Of a stretch of 64,000 bases of DNA, positions 17,646 to 26,346 are shown piece after piece. The position numbers were made by a program, and so were the translations under genes. Under the pieces are notes generated by a model. That model searched no databases, was not told where the DNA came from, and saw only the letters and a program-made list of their open reading frames with translations. The number at the start of each line of letters is the position of its first letter. Within the stretch, counting starts at the first letter, position 1. This DNA is from Acetobacteraceae bacterium (GTDB lineage: Bacteria; Pseudomonadota; Alphaproteobacteria; Acetobacterales; Acetobacteraceae), in assembly GCA_031291725.1 (NCBI GenBank), contig JARLIM010000034.1, positions 1 through 64,000 on the forward strand, written 5' to 3'.

Positions 17646-18431
17646 ATGGTCACGGAGCGCTTGGACAACATGCAGTCGCGGGTCGATACCCCACAGCAAC
17701 CGCCTACGACGCCGCGCGCCGCGCTGGCGACGGTTGCGTGGCTGCGGGCGGTGTCGGGCGAGACGCTTGACCGTCTGACGGAATTCGCCGTGCTGCACCG
17801 CATGCCGCCGGGCAGCATGTTGTTCGAACAGGCTGAAACCCCGGCCTTTCTGCTCTGCGTGGTCTCCGGCAGCGTCGAGTTGTTCGGTGTGCGCGGGAGC
17901 GATGAGACATTGATTGAACTCGTCGGCCCCGGCGATTTGCTGCTGCCCGCTGCGGTGCTCAACCGTCAGCCCTATCTGCTGCGCGCCCGTGTGCTTGATG
18001 AAGCGCAGTTGGTGATGATCCAGGCCGAGGCCTTCCGCCGCGCGGTGGCGTCGGATCATGCGCTGTGTCTGGCCGTATTGGCGTGCGAGGCGGCGCATTT
18101 CCGGCGGCAGGTGAAGAGTGCGAAGAACATCAAGCTGCGCTCGGCCGAGGAGCGCGTGGGCTGCTACTTCCTCAAGATTGCCGAGCAGGTCCTGCCTGCG
18201 GCGTCGTTCAAGCTGACGCTGGAGAAGCGGCTGATCGCATCCCAGCTTGGCATGACGCGCGAAACCTTCTCCCGCACGCTTGCCGGCATTGGCCAGCATG
18301 GCCTGCAGGTGGAAGGCGACACCATCCACATCATCAACATCGACGCAGCGCGTGCCCGCTTCCAACTCGATCCGCTGATCGATGGCCCGGAAGCCGTGCA
18401 GCCGCTTGCCGTTGAGGCCACCACGACATGA
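17646..18431 (+). CDS. Crp/Fnr-family regulator of nitrate respiration (Dnr/Nnr/NarR type)
   Basis: A 261-residue regulator with an N-terminal cyclic-nucleotide-binding-like beta barrel (LFEQAETPAFLLCVVSGSVELFG) and a C-terminal winged helix. The recognition helix MTRETFSRTLAGI keeps the E-x-x-S-R pattern that contacts TTGA half-sites in FNR. The N-terminal four-cysteine iron-sulfur cluster of FNR is absent, so it is not a canonical oxygen sensor. It more likely senses nitric oxide, nitrite or nitrate through another route. Start taken at 17646 because GGAGG lies five bases upstream. The ORF-track start (17565) is 27 codons earlier. Confidence 0.85.
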   Translation: MVTERLDNMQSRVDTPQQPPTTPRAALATVAWLRAVSGETLDRLTEFAVLHRMPPGSMLFEQAETPAFLLCVVSGSVELFGVRGSDETLIELVGPGDLLLPAAVLNRQPYLLRARVLDEAQLVMIQAEAFRRAVASDHALCLAVLACEAAHFRRQVKSAKNIKLRSAEERVGCYFLKIAEQVLPAASFKLTLEKRLIASQLGMTRETFSRTLAGIGQHGLQVEGDTIHIINIDAARARFQLDPLIDGPEAVQPLAVEATTT

Positions 18432-18516
18432 ATTTGGGCATGACCGCACACGCCGGGTGAATGCCCGGTGCGACAGGGGCCGTGTCCTCCACGCCGATCA
18501 CGCAAAGGGAACGGAT

Positions 18517-21258
18517 ATGAGTAGCGTTACGGTCAACAAGACAGATCAGAGCCGGGCTCTGTGGCTGTCGACCATCGCCTTCACCCTGTGTTTCGCGGTC
18601 TGGACGATCTTTGCCATCATCGGCATCCAGATTCAGAAGAATCTCGGCCTGACGGACACACAGCTCGGCCTGCTCGTTGGCACGCCGATCCTGACCGGCT
18701 CGCTGATCCGGCTGATCCTGGGTATCTGGGCGGATCAGTATGGTGGGCGGATGGTGTTCTTCTTCACCATGCTCGCCGCCGCCGTGATGACCTTGCTGCT
18801 GTATTTTGCCTATGACTACCAAACCTTCCTGCTGGCCGCCCTGGGCGTGGGTATTTCCGGCGGCTCGTTTTCAGTGGGGGTGGCCTATGTTGCCAAATGG
18901 TTTCCACGTGAGAAGCAGGGCACAGCGCTGGGCATTTTCGGTGCGGGCAATATCGGTGCCGCGCTGACCAAACTCGCCGCCCCCACCGTGATGCTCACCT
19001 GTGGCTGGCAGGCGGTGGCGGTGCTGTGGGGTGGGATATTGGCGGCGATGGCGGTGGTGTTCCTGGTGTTGACCAAGGATGACCCCGATCTGATCGCGCG
19101 TCGTGCCGCCGGTCGACCGGCGGAAGGATTGCGCGCGCAGTTGGAGCCACTGAGCCATCTGCAGGTGTGGCGCTTCTCGCTGTATTACTTCTTTGTCTTC
19201 GGCGGCTTTGTTTCGTTGGCATTGTGGCTGCCGCATTATCTGATGGGCGTCTATGGCGTCGGCATCGCGGCGGCAGGCGCGATCGGGGCGGCCTATTCGA
19301 TTCCGGCCTCAGTATTCCGCGCCTATGGTGGCCATCTGGCGGATAAATACGGTGCGCGGCGGATTATGTACTGGACCTTCTCGGTCTCGGTGATCTGCAC
19401 CTTCCTGCTCTCCTATCCGCCGACGCAGTATGTGATGCAGGGCATTCATGGGCCGATTGCCTTCAGCGCCTCGCTCAGCGTCGTCGGCTTCATGGTGGTG
19501 GCCTCGGTGCTTGGCTTTTTCATGAGCTTGGGAAAGGCTGCGGTTTATAAGCACATTCCTGTCTATTACCCTGATCGCGTGGGCGCCGTGGGGGGCGTGG
19601 TCGGCCTCGTCGGCGGTCTGGGTGGTTTCATGTTGCCGATTGCCTTCGGGGCGCTCAATGACCTCACCGGTCTGTGGCAAAGTTGTTTCTGGCTGCTCTT
19701 CAGCGTCGCCGGCATCGCGCTGATCTGGATGCATGTCTCGATCCGCCAGATGGAGCGGGCGGCACAGAATGCGGGTGTGCCGGTGGCGAGCCTGCCGGAA
19801 TTGCCGGAAATGCAATCGCTGCACGGCCCGGCGCAACAAGGCGCGCTGGCAGGGGCGGGCGCGATCAAGGATTGGCGGCCGGAGGATGCGACATTCTGGG
19901 CCACCACCGGTCGCCGTATCGCACGGCGCAATCTGTGGATTTCGGTGCCATGCCTGCTTCTGTCATTTGCGATCTGGATGGTGTGGTCGGTGGTGGTGGC
20001 CAAGCTGCCCACCGTCGGCTTTGCCTTCCGCAACGATCAGCTGTTCTGGCTCGCGGCCATGCCCGGCCTATCGGGGGCCACGTTGCGCGTGTTCTACGCC
20101 TTTATGCCGGCGATGTTCGGCGGACGCTTGTGGACGACATTGACCACTTGGTCGCTGATGATTCCGGCACTCGGGATGGGCTTTGCGGTGCAGAACCCTC
20201 ACTCGCCGTATTGGGTCTTCCTGCTGCTGTCGCTGCTCTGCGGCTTGGGCGGTGGCAATTTTGCCTCCTCGATGGCCAACATCTCTTTCTTCTTCCCCAA
20301 GGCGGAGAAAGGCAACGCACTGGCGATCAATGCGGGTTTGGGCAATCTTGGCGTGAGCGTGGTGCAGTTCGTGGTTCCTTTGGCGATTACCTCCGGCGTG
20401 TTCGGCTGGCTCGGCGGCGATCCGCAGCATGCCGCCAAGGCCGGGGTGACGACGACGTTGTGGTTGCAGAATGCCGGCTTCGTCTTCGTGCCATTCATCG
20501 CCGCGAGTGCCTTCGCCGCCTGGTTCGGCATGAACGACATCGCGACGATGAAGGCGTCCTTCGCCGATCAATCGGTGATCTTCCGCCGTTCGCATAATTG
20601 GATCATGTGCTGGCTCTACACTGGCACATTCGGCTCATTCATCGGCTTTTCGGCGGCTTTTCCGCTGTTGTCGAAAATTCTGTTCCCCAACGTCAACGCG
20701 CTCGCCTACGCCTTCCTCGGCCCGTTGGTCGGTGCGGTGGCACGGGCGGCGGCGGGCAAGCCGTCCGATCGCTTCGGTGGCGGGCGGATCACGCTGTGGG
20801 TGTTCGTGGCGATGAGCCTGGGCACGCTGGGTATTCTCTATGCCGTCGGCATGAAGACCGACCCGAGCGCCTTTCCAGTGTTTTTCGCCAGCTTCCTGTT
20901 CCTGTTCGCGGCCAGCGGTGTGGGCAATGCCTCTACCTTCCAGATGATCCCGGCAATCATGCGTCAGGAGATCAAGCGGCTTGAGCCGGGCCTGACGCCG
21001 GAGGCCTTCGCACGGCAATCCGACAAGGAATCGGCGGCAATCATCGGCTTCACCTCGGCGATAGCGGCCTTTGGGGCATTCTTCATTCCGAAAAGCTTTG
21101 GTTCCTCGATAGCGGCCACTGGCGGGCCGGAGGTGGCGTTGTATGGCTTCCTCGGCTTCTATCTCAGTTGCATTCTGCTGACGTGGTGGGCCTACACAAG
21201 CCGGGGTGGGCTGCTGTTCGCCGTCGAGCATAGGTTGCAGGAAAGGGCCGCCAAATGA
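18517..21258 (+). CDS. narK: Fused nitrate/nitrite transporter NarK1-NarK2
   Basis: A 913-residue fusion of two complete major-facilitator modules. The first (about residues 1-440, TIAFTLCFAVWTIFAIIGIQIQKNLGL, ILGIWADQYGGR) is NarK1-like, usually a nitrate/proton symporter. The second begins near residue 470 (RRNLWISVPCLLLSFAIWMVWSVV) and contains GGGNFASSMANISFFFPKAEKG, the NarK2-type nitrate signature, usually nitrate/nitrite exchange. Each has about 12 spans. Such fusions are known in Paracoccus and relatives. Start at 18517 has AAAGGGA upstream. The last four bases overlap mobB. Confidence 0.95.
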   Translation: MSSVTVNKTDQSRALWLSTIAFTLCFAVWTIFAIIGIQIQKNLGLTDTQLGLLVGTPILTGSLIRLILGIWADQYGGRMVFFFTMLAAAVMTLLLYFAYDYQTFLLAALGVGISGGSFSVGVAYVAKWFPREKQGTALGIFGAGNIGAALTKLAAPTVMLTCGWQAVAVLWGGILAAMAVVFLVLTKDDPDLIARRAAGRPAEGLRAQLEPLSHLQVWRFSLYYFFVFGGFVSLALWLPHYLMGVYGVGIAAAGAIGAAYSIPASVFRAYGGHLADKYGARRIMYWTFSVSVICTFLLSYPPTQYVMQGIHGPIAFSASLSVVGFMVVASVLGFFMSLGKAAVYKHIPVYYPDRVGAVGGVVGLVGGLGGFMLPIAFGALNDLTGLWQSCFWLLFSVAGIALIWMHVSIRQMERAAQNAGVPVASLPELPEMQSLHGPAQQGALAGAGAIKDWRPEDATFWATTGRRIARRNLWISVPCLLLSFAIWMVWSVVVAKLPTVGFAFRNDQLFWLAAMPGLSGATLRVFYAFMPAMFGGRLWTTLTTWSLMIPALGMGFAVQNPHSPYWVFLLLSLLCGLGGGNFASSMANISFFFPKAEKGNALAINAGLGNLGVSVVQFVVPLAITSGVFGWLGGDPQHAAKAGVTTTLWLQNAGFVFVPFIAASAFAAWFGMNDIATMKASFADQSVIFRRSHNWIMCWLYTGTFGSFIGFSAAFPLLSKILFPNVNALAYAFLGPLVGAVARAAAGKPSDRFGGGRITLWVFVAMSLGTLGILYAVGMKTDPSAFPVFFASFLFLFAASGVGNASTFQMIPAIMRQEIKRLEPGLTPEAFARQSDKESAAIIGFTSAIAAFGAFFIPKSFGSSIAATGGPEVALYGFLGFYLSCILLTWWAYTSRGGLLFAVEHRLQERAAK

Positions 21259-21776
21259 GGGTTTTCGGCATTATCGGCTGGAGCGGCAGCGGCAAGACCA
21301 CGCTGCTGTCGCACCTGATCCCGACACTTGTCAGGCAGGGGGTGCGTGTGTCGACCATCAAACACGCGCACCACGCCTTTGACATCGACCAACCCGGCAA
21401 GGACAGCCACACCCACCGGCTTGCCGGAGCGAGCGAAGTGATGATTGGCTCCGGCCGGCGTTGGGCATTGATGCATGAGTTGCGTGACGAGCCGGAGCCA
21501 AATCTGGCGGCCCTGCTCGCCCGGATGTCGCCGGTGGATCTGGTGCTGGTGGAGGGCTTCAAGCGCGATGTCTTCCCGAAGCTCGAAATTCATCGGCCGG
21601 CAAACGGCAAGCCATTGCTGCAACCGGATGACACGGCAATCATCGGTGTGGCGAGCGATACCGCCTTGGCGCTGCCGGTGCCTGTCCTGGCGCTGGATGA
21701 TATCACCGCCATTGCCCGCTTCGCGCTGGCACATGCCGTGCCTGTGGTCCAAGAGCGGAGTTTGATTGCTGTATGA
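21255..21776 (+). CDS. mobB: Molybdopterin-guanine dinucleotide biosynthesis adaptor MobB
   Basis: A 173-residue GTP-binding adaptor that helps MobA attach GMP to molybdopterin, giving the MGD form used by NarG. The P-loop GWSGSGKTTLLSHL, the TIKHAHHAFDID block and LVEGFKRDVFPKLEI are diagnostic. Its ATG overlaps the narK stop (ATGA), and its own stop overlaps the next gene the same way, so it belongs to the regulator-narK transcript or a narK operon. No mobA is in the window. Confidence 0.93.
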   Translation: MRVFGIIGWSGSGKTTLLSHLIPTLVRQGVRVSTIKHAHHAFDIDQPGKDSHTHRLAGASEVMIGSGRRWALMHELRDEPEPNLAALLARMSPVDLVLVEGFKRDVFPKLEIHRPANGKPLLQPDDTAIIGVASDTALALPVPVLALDDITAIARFALAHAVPVVQERSLIAV

Positions 21777-22963
21777 GAGCGTCGACAGGCGCAGCCATCG
21801 TCGAATGGCTGCGTGGATTTGTGCCGGTGCCGATGGCTGCCAGCACCGTTGAGCGGGTGCGTGGCAGCCTTGGTGCTTTATGTGGCTTGTTGCTAACCGG
21901 CTTCGTGTGCACCCACCCGTGGGGTGACGGCATTGCGATGCCGCTGTTGATTGCGCCGATGGGGGCCTCGGCGGTGCTGCTGTTCGCGGTGCCGTCCAGC
22001 CCATTGGCGCAGCCTTGGTCGATCATCGGTGGCAACGTGACGGCGGCCCTGATCGGCGTTACCTGTGCACGCTATATCGACCAACCCCTGCTTGCCGCCG
22101 GCCTCGCCGCCGCCCTGGCCATTGCTGCGATGTTCGCCCTGCGTTGTCTGCATCCACCGAGCGGGGCGATTGCTCTGACGACGGTGTTGGGCGGTCCCGC
22201 CGTCACATCGGCGGGTTATCATTTCGTGATGGTGCCGGTGGCACTGAATTCAGCCATTTTGATGCTGGCGGCCATTGTGTTCAACAACGCCACCCGCCGC
22301 GCTTATCCGCATCGGCAATGGCCAGGGCAGGGGGTGCATCACACCGCCGACCCCAAGCCCACCGAGCGATTGGGTGTGCATCGCGAAGATCTGGACGCCA
22401 TTTTGCAGGAATATGATCAGGTGCTCGACGTCGCGCGCGATGATCTGGAGGGGCTGTTCCAGCGCGCCGAAATGCACGCCTATCATCGCCGATTTGGCGA
22501 GATCACCTGTGCGGACATCATGTCGCGTGATGTGGTGGCGGTGCAGTTCGGCACCTCGCTGCAAGAGGCGTGGACGTTACTGCGTCGGCATGACATTCGC
22601 ACGCTGCCCGTTCTTGACCGTGCATGCCGGGTGGTAGGCATGGTGGCGGATACCGATTTCATGGCCAGTTCCGAACTGGATGTGTTCGACGACCTCAAAG
22701 CCTGCTTCCGCCGGATGATCAGCCTCCCGAATTCCGACCATGCCGCGCGTCCGGAAGTCGTCGGACAGATCATGCTGCGTGGGGTGCGCAGCGTCAGCGA
22801 GTCGACCCATATCGTCGAACTGGTGCCGCTGATGGCCGATGCCGGGCTGCGCCATGTGGTCGTTGTTGATGCAGACCGCAGGCTATCGGGCATCATTTCG
22901 CAATCCGACCTTGTCGCCGCCCTGTATCGGGGGCGGCTGTCTCAGGCAGATATGGCGGCTTGA
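21773..22963 (+). CDS. HPP-family membrane protein with paired CBS domains
   Basis: The N-terminal half (about 1-185) is an HPP transmembrane domain with four spans and the name-giving motif ALRCLHPPSGAIALTTVLGG. The C-terminal half carries two CBS domains (ITCADIMSRDVVAVQFGTSLQEAW and MLRGVRSVSESTHIVELVPLMADAGLRHVVVVD), which usually sense adenine nucleotides. Some HPP proteins in cyanobacteria and plants transport nitrite. Its place directly after narK and mobB fits nitrite movement here, but this is inference from context. Translationally coupled to mobB. Confidence 0.88.
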   Translation: MRASTGAAIVEWLRGFVPVPMAASTVERVRGSLGALCGLLLTGFVCTHPWGDGIAMPLLIAPMGASAVLLFAVPSSPLAQPWSIIGGNVTAALIGVTCARYIDQPLLAAGLAAALAIAAMFALRCLHPPSGAIALTTVLGGPAVTSAGYHFVMVPVALNSAILMLAAIVFNNATRRAYPHRQWPGQGVHHTADPKPTERLGVHREDLDAILQEYDQVLDVARDDLEGLFQRAEMHAYHRRFGEITCADIMSRDVVAVQFGTSLQEAWTLLRRHDIRTLPVLDRACRVVGMVADTDFMASSELDVFDDLKACFRRMISLPNSDHAARPEVVGQIMLRGVRSVSESTHIVELVPLMADAGLRHVVVVDADRRLSGIISQSDLVAALYRGRLSQADMAA

Positions 22964-24118
22964 TCACCCGCGCGCTTCGGCAATCCGCGCATACAGCGAT
23001 GCCCCGATCGGCAATGCGTCATCGTTGAAATCATAGCGCGGATTGTGCAGCGACGGCCCCGGTCCCTGGCCAAGAAACAGGTAAGCGCCGGGTACATACT
23101 GCAGCATGTCGGCAAAATCCTCGCTGCCTCCGACCGGCTGCGTTTCGAATTTGGCCAATTCAGGCCCAACCAATAGCCGCGCCACGTCCATCGCAGCCTC
23201 TGATTGAGCCTCACTGTTGTAGAGCACCTGGAACAGGTTGCGCACCGTCACCTCCGCCGTGGTGCCGTAGCCCTCGGCGACGCTGGATGCGATTTGGCGC
23301 ATCCGCTCGGCGATCAACTCGCGCACCACCGGATCGAACGTGCGAATGGTGCCGGCCAGATGGGCACTTTCCGGGATCACGTTATAGGCAGACCCGGCAT
23401 GGAACTGCGTCACCGATACGGTGGCCGAACGCAACGGCCCAACATTGCGGCTGACGATGGTCTGCAAGCCCTGGGCGATGGCAGTTGCGGCCATGATTGG
23501 GTCGGCGGAATTCTGCGGCTCGGCTCCATGCGCTCCCTTGCCACGTACCACGATGTCGAAATTATCCGATGCCGCCATTGCCGCCCCGTGTTTGAGGGTG
23601 ATCTGGCCCAGCGGAGCGTTCGGCCAATTGTGCAGGCCATAGATCTCATCACATGGGAATCGCTCAAACAATCCATCACGCAGCATCGCCACCGCGCCGC
23701 CGAGACCTTCTTCGGCAGGCTGGAAGATCAACACAACCTCACCGGCAAAGCGGCGGCTGGCCGACAGATAGCGGGCGGCGGCGAGCAGCATGGCGGTGTG
23801 CCCATCATGCCCACACCCATGAAATGCCCCGGGATGGGTGGAGGCATAGGCCAGCCCGGTGGTTTCCTGCATGGGCAGTGCGTCCATATCCGCACGTAAG
23901 CCGATCCGTCGGCCCGGCCGATTGCCGCGGATGACGCCGACCACGCCAGTGCCGCCGATGCCGGCATGCACCTCAACGCCCCAGTCATTGAGTGCTGTGG
24001 CCACGATCGCGGCGGTGCGGGTTTCGGTGAAGCCAATCTCGGGATGGGCATGAATGTCACGCCGCACAGCGACCAACTCAGCGGCGAAGGCCACGATTTC
24101 AGGAACGAGTTGCATCAT
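22964..24118 (-). CDS. M20-family metal-dependent amidohydrolase
   Basis: A 384-residue zinc or manganese peptidase-family enzyme of the hippurate hydrolase / N-acyl-amino-acid amidohydrolase group. Metal and catalytic motifs are RADMDALPMQE, FHGCGHDGHTAML and IFQPAEEGLGGA. The C-terminal HNPRYDFNDDALPIG is typical. Start at 24118 overlaps the MFS stop (ATGA). The ORF-track extension to 24235 runs back into the transporter gene. It probably cleaves an N-acylated amino acid or similar amide imported by the coupled carrier. The substrate is unknown. Confidence 0.9.
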   Translation of the reverse strand: MMQLVPEIVAFAAELVAVRRDIHAHPEIGFTETRTAAIVATALNDWGVEVHAGIGGTGVVGVIRGNRPGRRIGLRADMDALPMQETTGLAYASTHPGAFHGCGHDGHTAMLLAAARYLSASRRFAGEVVLIFQPAEEGLGGAVAMLRDGLFERFPCDEIYGLHNWPNAPLGQITLKHGAAMAASDNFDIVVRGKGAHGAEPQNSADPIMAATAIAQGLQTIVSRNVGPLRSATVSVTQFHAGSAYNVIPESAHLAGTIRTFDPVVRELIAERMRQIASSVAEGYGTTAEVTVRNLFQVLYNSEAQSEAAMDVARLLVGPELAKFETQPVGGSEDFADMLQYVPGAYLFLGQGPGPSLHNPRYDFNDDALPIGASLYARIAEARG

Positions 24119-25410
24119 GACAGCACCTTGCGGGACATTTCCGGGATGGAGAACAAGGCAATCAATGTCGAAGCACAGCAGGCGATCACGTAATAGGCTG
24201 GTGCAACCGGGCTGCCGGTGGCGGCGATCAGCCACGTGACAATGAACTGGCCAAACCCGCCAAAGATTGCCACGCCCAACGCATAGACCAGCGACATGCC
24301 GGTGGCGCGCACCTCAACGGGAAAAATCTCAGCCAATGTGATGATGATCGGTGCCCCGCCACCGGCATTGAGCGCGCCGAGGAAGATCACCACACCGAGC
24401 AGCGTGGAGAGCAGCGGATGTGCGTTGAGCAGCAGGAAGGCCGGGTAGATCGTCAATGCCATCAGCAGATAGGAAATTCCCGCCACCGTCTTACGCCCGA
24501 AGCGGTCGGACAACGCGCCGGCGATGGGCGAGACAACCAGCGTCACCAATCCGGCCATCAACCCGGCGAACAAGGCGCTCGTCGGCGGCAGATGCAGTTG
24601 ACGCACTGCATAGGTGGACATGTAGAGCACCACGACCGCGTTTGAGGCAGTGCCGCCGATGATCATGCCAACACCTGCAATGACCTTGTCGAGATGGTCG
24701 CGCAAAGTGATGGAGAGCGAACTGATACTGCGCGTTCTTGTGTCATCCTCGTTGGCATGCGTCTCATTGAGTGCACGGCGCAGCCACACCCCGATGGGAA
24801 CGATGAAGATGCCGATCAAAAACGGCACCCGCCAGCCCCAGGCCTTCACCTGATCGGCCGGCAACAGGCTCGACATCGCCCAGGCCATACCCGAAGCCGC
24901 CAGCACCGCCAAACCCTGACTGGCCAGCTGCCAACTGCCATAGAAACCGCGTTCGCTCGGGGGGGCGTATTCCGCCAGCAGCGTGGTGGATGCACCAACT
25001 TCGCCGCCGGCTGAAAAGCCCTGAAGCAGCCGTGCCAACACCACAATCAACGGCCCGGCAACGCCTACGCTGGCATAGGTGGGCGCGAGGCCGATCATCG
25101 CCGTGCCGAGTGCCATCAGGAACAGCGTGAGCACAGTTGCCGTCTTGCGTCCCTTCCGATCGGCATAAGCTCCAAGCACCAGGCCGCCAAGCGGGCGCAG
25201 AAAGAAGCCAACGCCATAGGTGCCAAATGAGAGCAGCAATTGCACCGTGGTATCCTGCGCCGGAAAAAACACTGCGCCGATGGTGCTGGCGAAGAAGCTG
25301 AAAATCACGAAATCGTAGAATTCCAGCGCATTGCCGATGGTGCAGGCGGCAATCAGGCGGAACCGGCTCAAGGCATGAGGGGCTCCGGCAGTCAGGACAG
25401 TCTGGCTCAT
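24115..25410 (-). CDS. MFS transporter, metabolite:H+ symporter type
   Basis: A 431-residue carrier with 12 predicted spans. The signature of the MHS family is clear: RLIAACTIGNALEFYDFVIFSFFAS at the N-terminus, RPLGGLVLGAYADRKGRK after span 2, and LLQGFSAGGEVGAS. Members import dicarboxylates, shikimate, betaines or amino acid derivatives with protons. A good AAGGAAG site precedes the ATG. It heads a two-gene operon with the M20 hydrolase and is divergent from marR, with a perfect palindrome between them. Confidence 0.9.
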   Translation of the reverse strand: MSQTVLTAGAPHALSRFRLIAACTIGNALEFYDFVIFSFFASTIGAVFFPAQDTTVQLLLSFGTYGVGFFLRPLGGLVLGAYADRKGRKTATVLTLFLMALGTAMIGLAPTYASVGVAGPLIVVLARLLQGFSAGGEVGASTTLLAEYAPPSERGFYGSWQLASQGLAVLAASGMAWAMSSLLPADQVKAWGWRVPFLIGIFIVPIGVWLRRALNETHANEDDTRTRSISSLSITLRDHLDKVIAGVGMIIGGTASNAVVVLYMSTYAVRQLHLPPTSALFAGLMAGLVTLVVSPIAGALSDRFGRKTVAGISYLLMALTIYPAFLLLNAHPLLSTLLGVVIFLGALNAGGGAPIIITLAEIFPVEVRATGMSLVYALGVAIFGGFGQFIVTWLIAATGSPVAPAYYVIACCASTLIALFSIPEMSRKVLS

Positions 25411-25482
25411 GAAGGCTTCCTTTTGAAGTCACACGCGTGGCTGACCGTGGCCTTGCGCTTCGGCTTACGAACCGATTATCTT

Positions 25483-25503
25483 ATTGTTGTAATTTACAAC
25501 AAT
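25483..25503. promoter_or_regulatory. Perfect 21-bp palindrome, probable MarR operator
   Basis: ATTGTTGTAA-T-TTACAACAAT is an exact inverted repeat. It lies between the divergent MFS gene (start 73 bases away) and marR (57 bases away). Size, symmetry and position match MarR-family operators that repress both directions until a ligand is bound. Confidence 0.75.
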
Positions 25504-25559
25504 ATCTTGATGCAACAGATTTCTTAACCTAAAACGGCCTTCCGCAAGGGCAAAAAATA

Positions 25560-26060
25560 ATGTTGCAGCAAAGCTTTACCTACCAACTCGCCTCGATTTC
25601 AGAGGATGCGATCAAACCCGCAGCCAAAATGTTTGAGCGGCGCTTTGGGTTGGACGTGCAGGCGCTGCGGGTGTTGCGGTTGGTTGGTGATCAACCGGGG
25701 GTGAATTTCACCACGCTCGCTGCGCAAACGCGCTTCGAGCGTTCGGCGACGTCACGTATTTTATCACGGTTGATCAAGGCCGCACTGGTGCGCCGCGAAT
25801 TGGACGAGTGTGACGCGCGGCAGTTCCGGCTGTTTATCACCGACAAAGGCATCGAACTGCGTCAGCAGGCGGACCCGCTGAGTCTCGCATTGGAGGATCT
25901 CATCCTCTCAGCGCTCGCCCCGGACGAGCGCGTGCAATTTCGCCAGACGCTGGACAAATTGTCTGATTGGCTTGCGCGCGCGTTCGTGGGTGAATTGACG
26001 CGCCGCTATCCAGACGCGGGAGCGGTCCTCAAATCCTCTGCACGCTCCAAGGGGCGATAG
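25560..26060 (+). CDS. MarR-family transcriptional regulator
   Basis: A 166-residue winged-helix dimer protein. The DNA-binding segment GVNFTTLAAQTRFERSATSRILSRLIKAALVRRELDECDARQFRLFITDKG contains the helix-turn-helix and the wing with the conserved DxRxxRL-like D-A-R-Q-F-R-L. It should bind the palindrome at 25483-25503 and control itself and the divergent transporter-hydrolase pair. The ligand is likely the imported amide or its product. Confidence 0.9.
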   Translation: MLQQSFTYQLASISEDAIKPAAKMFERRFGLDVQALRVLRLVGDQPGVNFTTLAAQTRFERSATSRILSRLIKAALVRRELDECDARQFRLFITDKGIELRQQADPLSLALEDLILSALAPDERVQFRQTLDKLSDWLARAFVGELTRRYPDAGAVLKSSARSKGR

Positions 26061-26277
26061 AACTGATTGATGAGCGTGCCGGACTTGGCCGTCACAGTCA
26101 TCTTCGACCGCAGTTTCGATCCGAGCCACCCCCGCCGATAGCCGCCTGCCGGCGCCAGAGATACCTGGCGCTGACCGACGCATATGCCGTGATCGACACG
26201 CTGATCGATTTGAGCAAATCGCCACGGATCCAACAGGGCATCGCCGCGCAAATCACCCTGCCGCCGGGATGAATTTA

Positions 26278-26293
26278 TGCATTGCAAAATGCA
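26278..26293. promoter_or_regulatory. Inverted repeat TGCATT-N4-AATGCA
   Basis: An exact six-base inverted repeat with a four-base spacer (GCAA), located 54-69 bases before the permease start. Candidate operator for an unidentified regulator. Confidence 0.4.
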
Positions 26294-26302
26294 ACGCCAG
26301 AC

Positions 26303-26320
26303 ATTAACCAGATGGTTAAT
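26303..26320. promoter_or_regulatory. Inverted repeat ATTAACC-N4-GGTTAAT
   Basis: An exact seven-base inverted repeat (spacer AGAT) directly before the permease gene, 27 bases from its ATG. Either an operator or a transcript hairpin. No regulator gene for it is adjacent other than marR. Confidence 0.45.
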
Positions 26321-26346
26321 TGCAGAATGCACGGTTGGGGGAGCGG

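Larger units (their letters stand above)
26061..26346. other. Intergenic region with two inverted repeats before the ABC operon
   Basis: No gene is supported. A short plus-strand frame ending ...IDLSKSPRIQQGIAAQITLPPG may be an eroded coding remnant of unknown family. The right end carries two exact inverted repeats (26278-26293 and 26303-26320), listed separately, which probably belong to the promoter of the transporter operon. Confidence 0.4.

Noticed and set aside
18517-21258. Possible assembly join of two separate narK genes
   Set aside because: The reading frame is continuous through a plausible linker, and such NarK1-NarK2 fusions are known.
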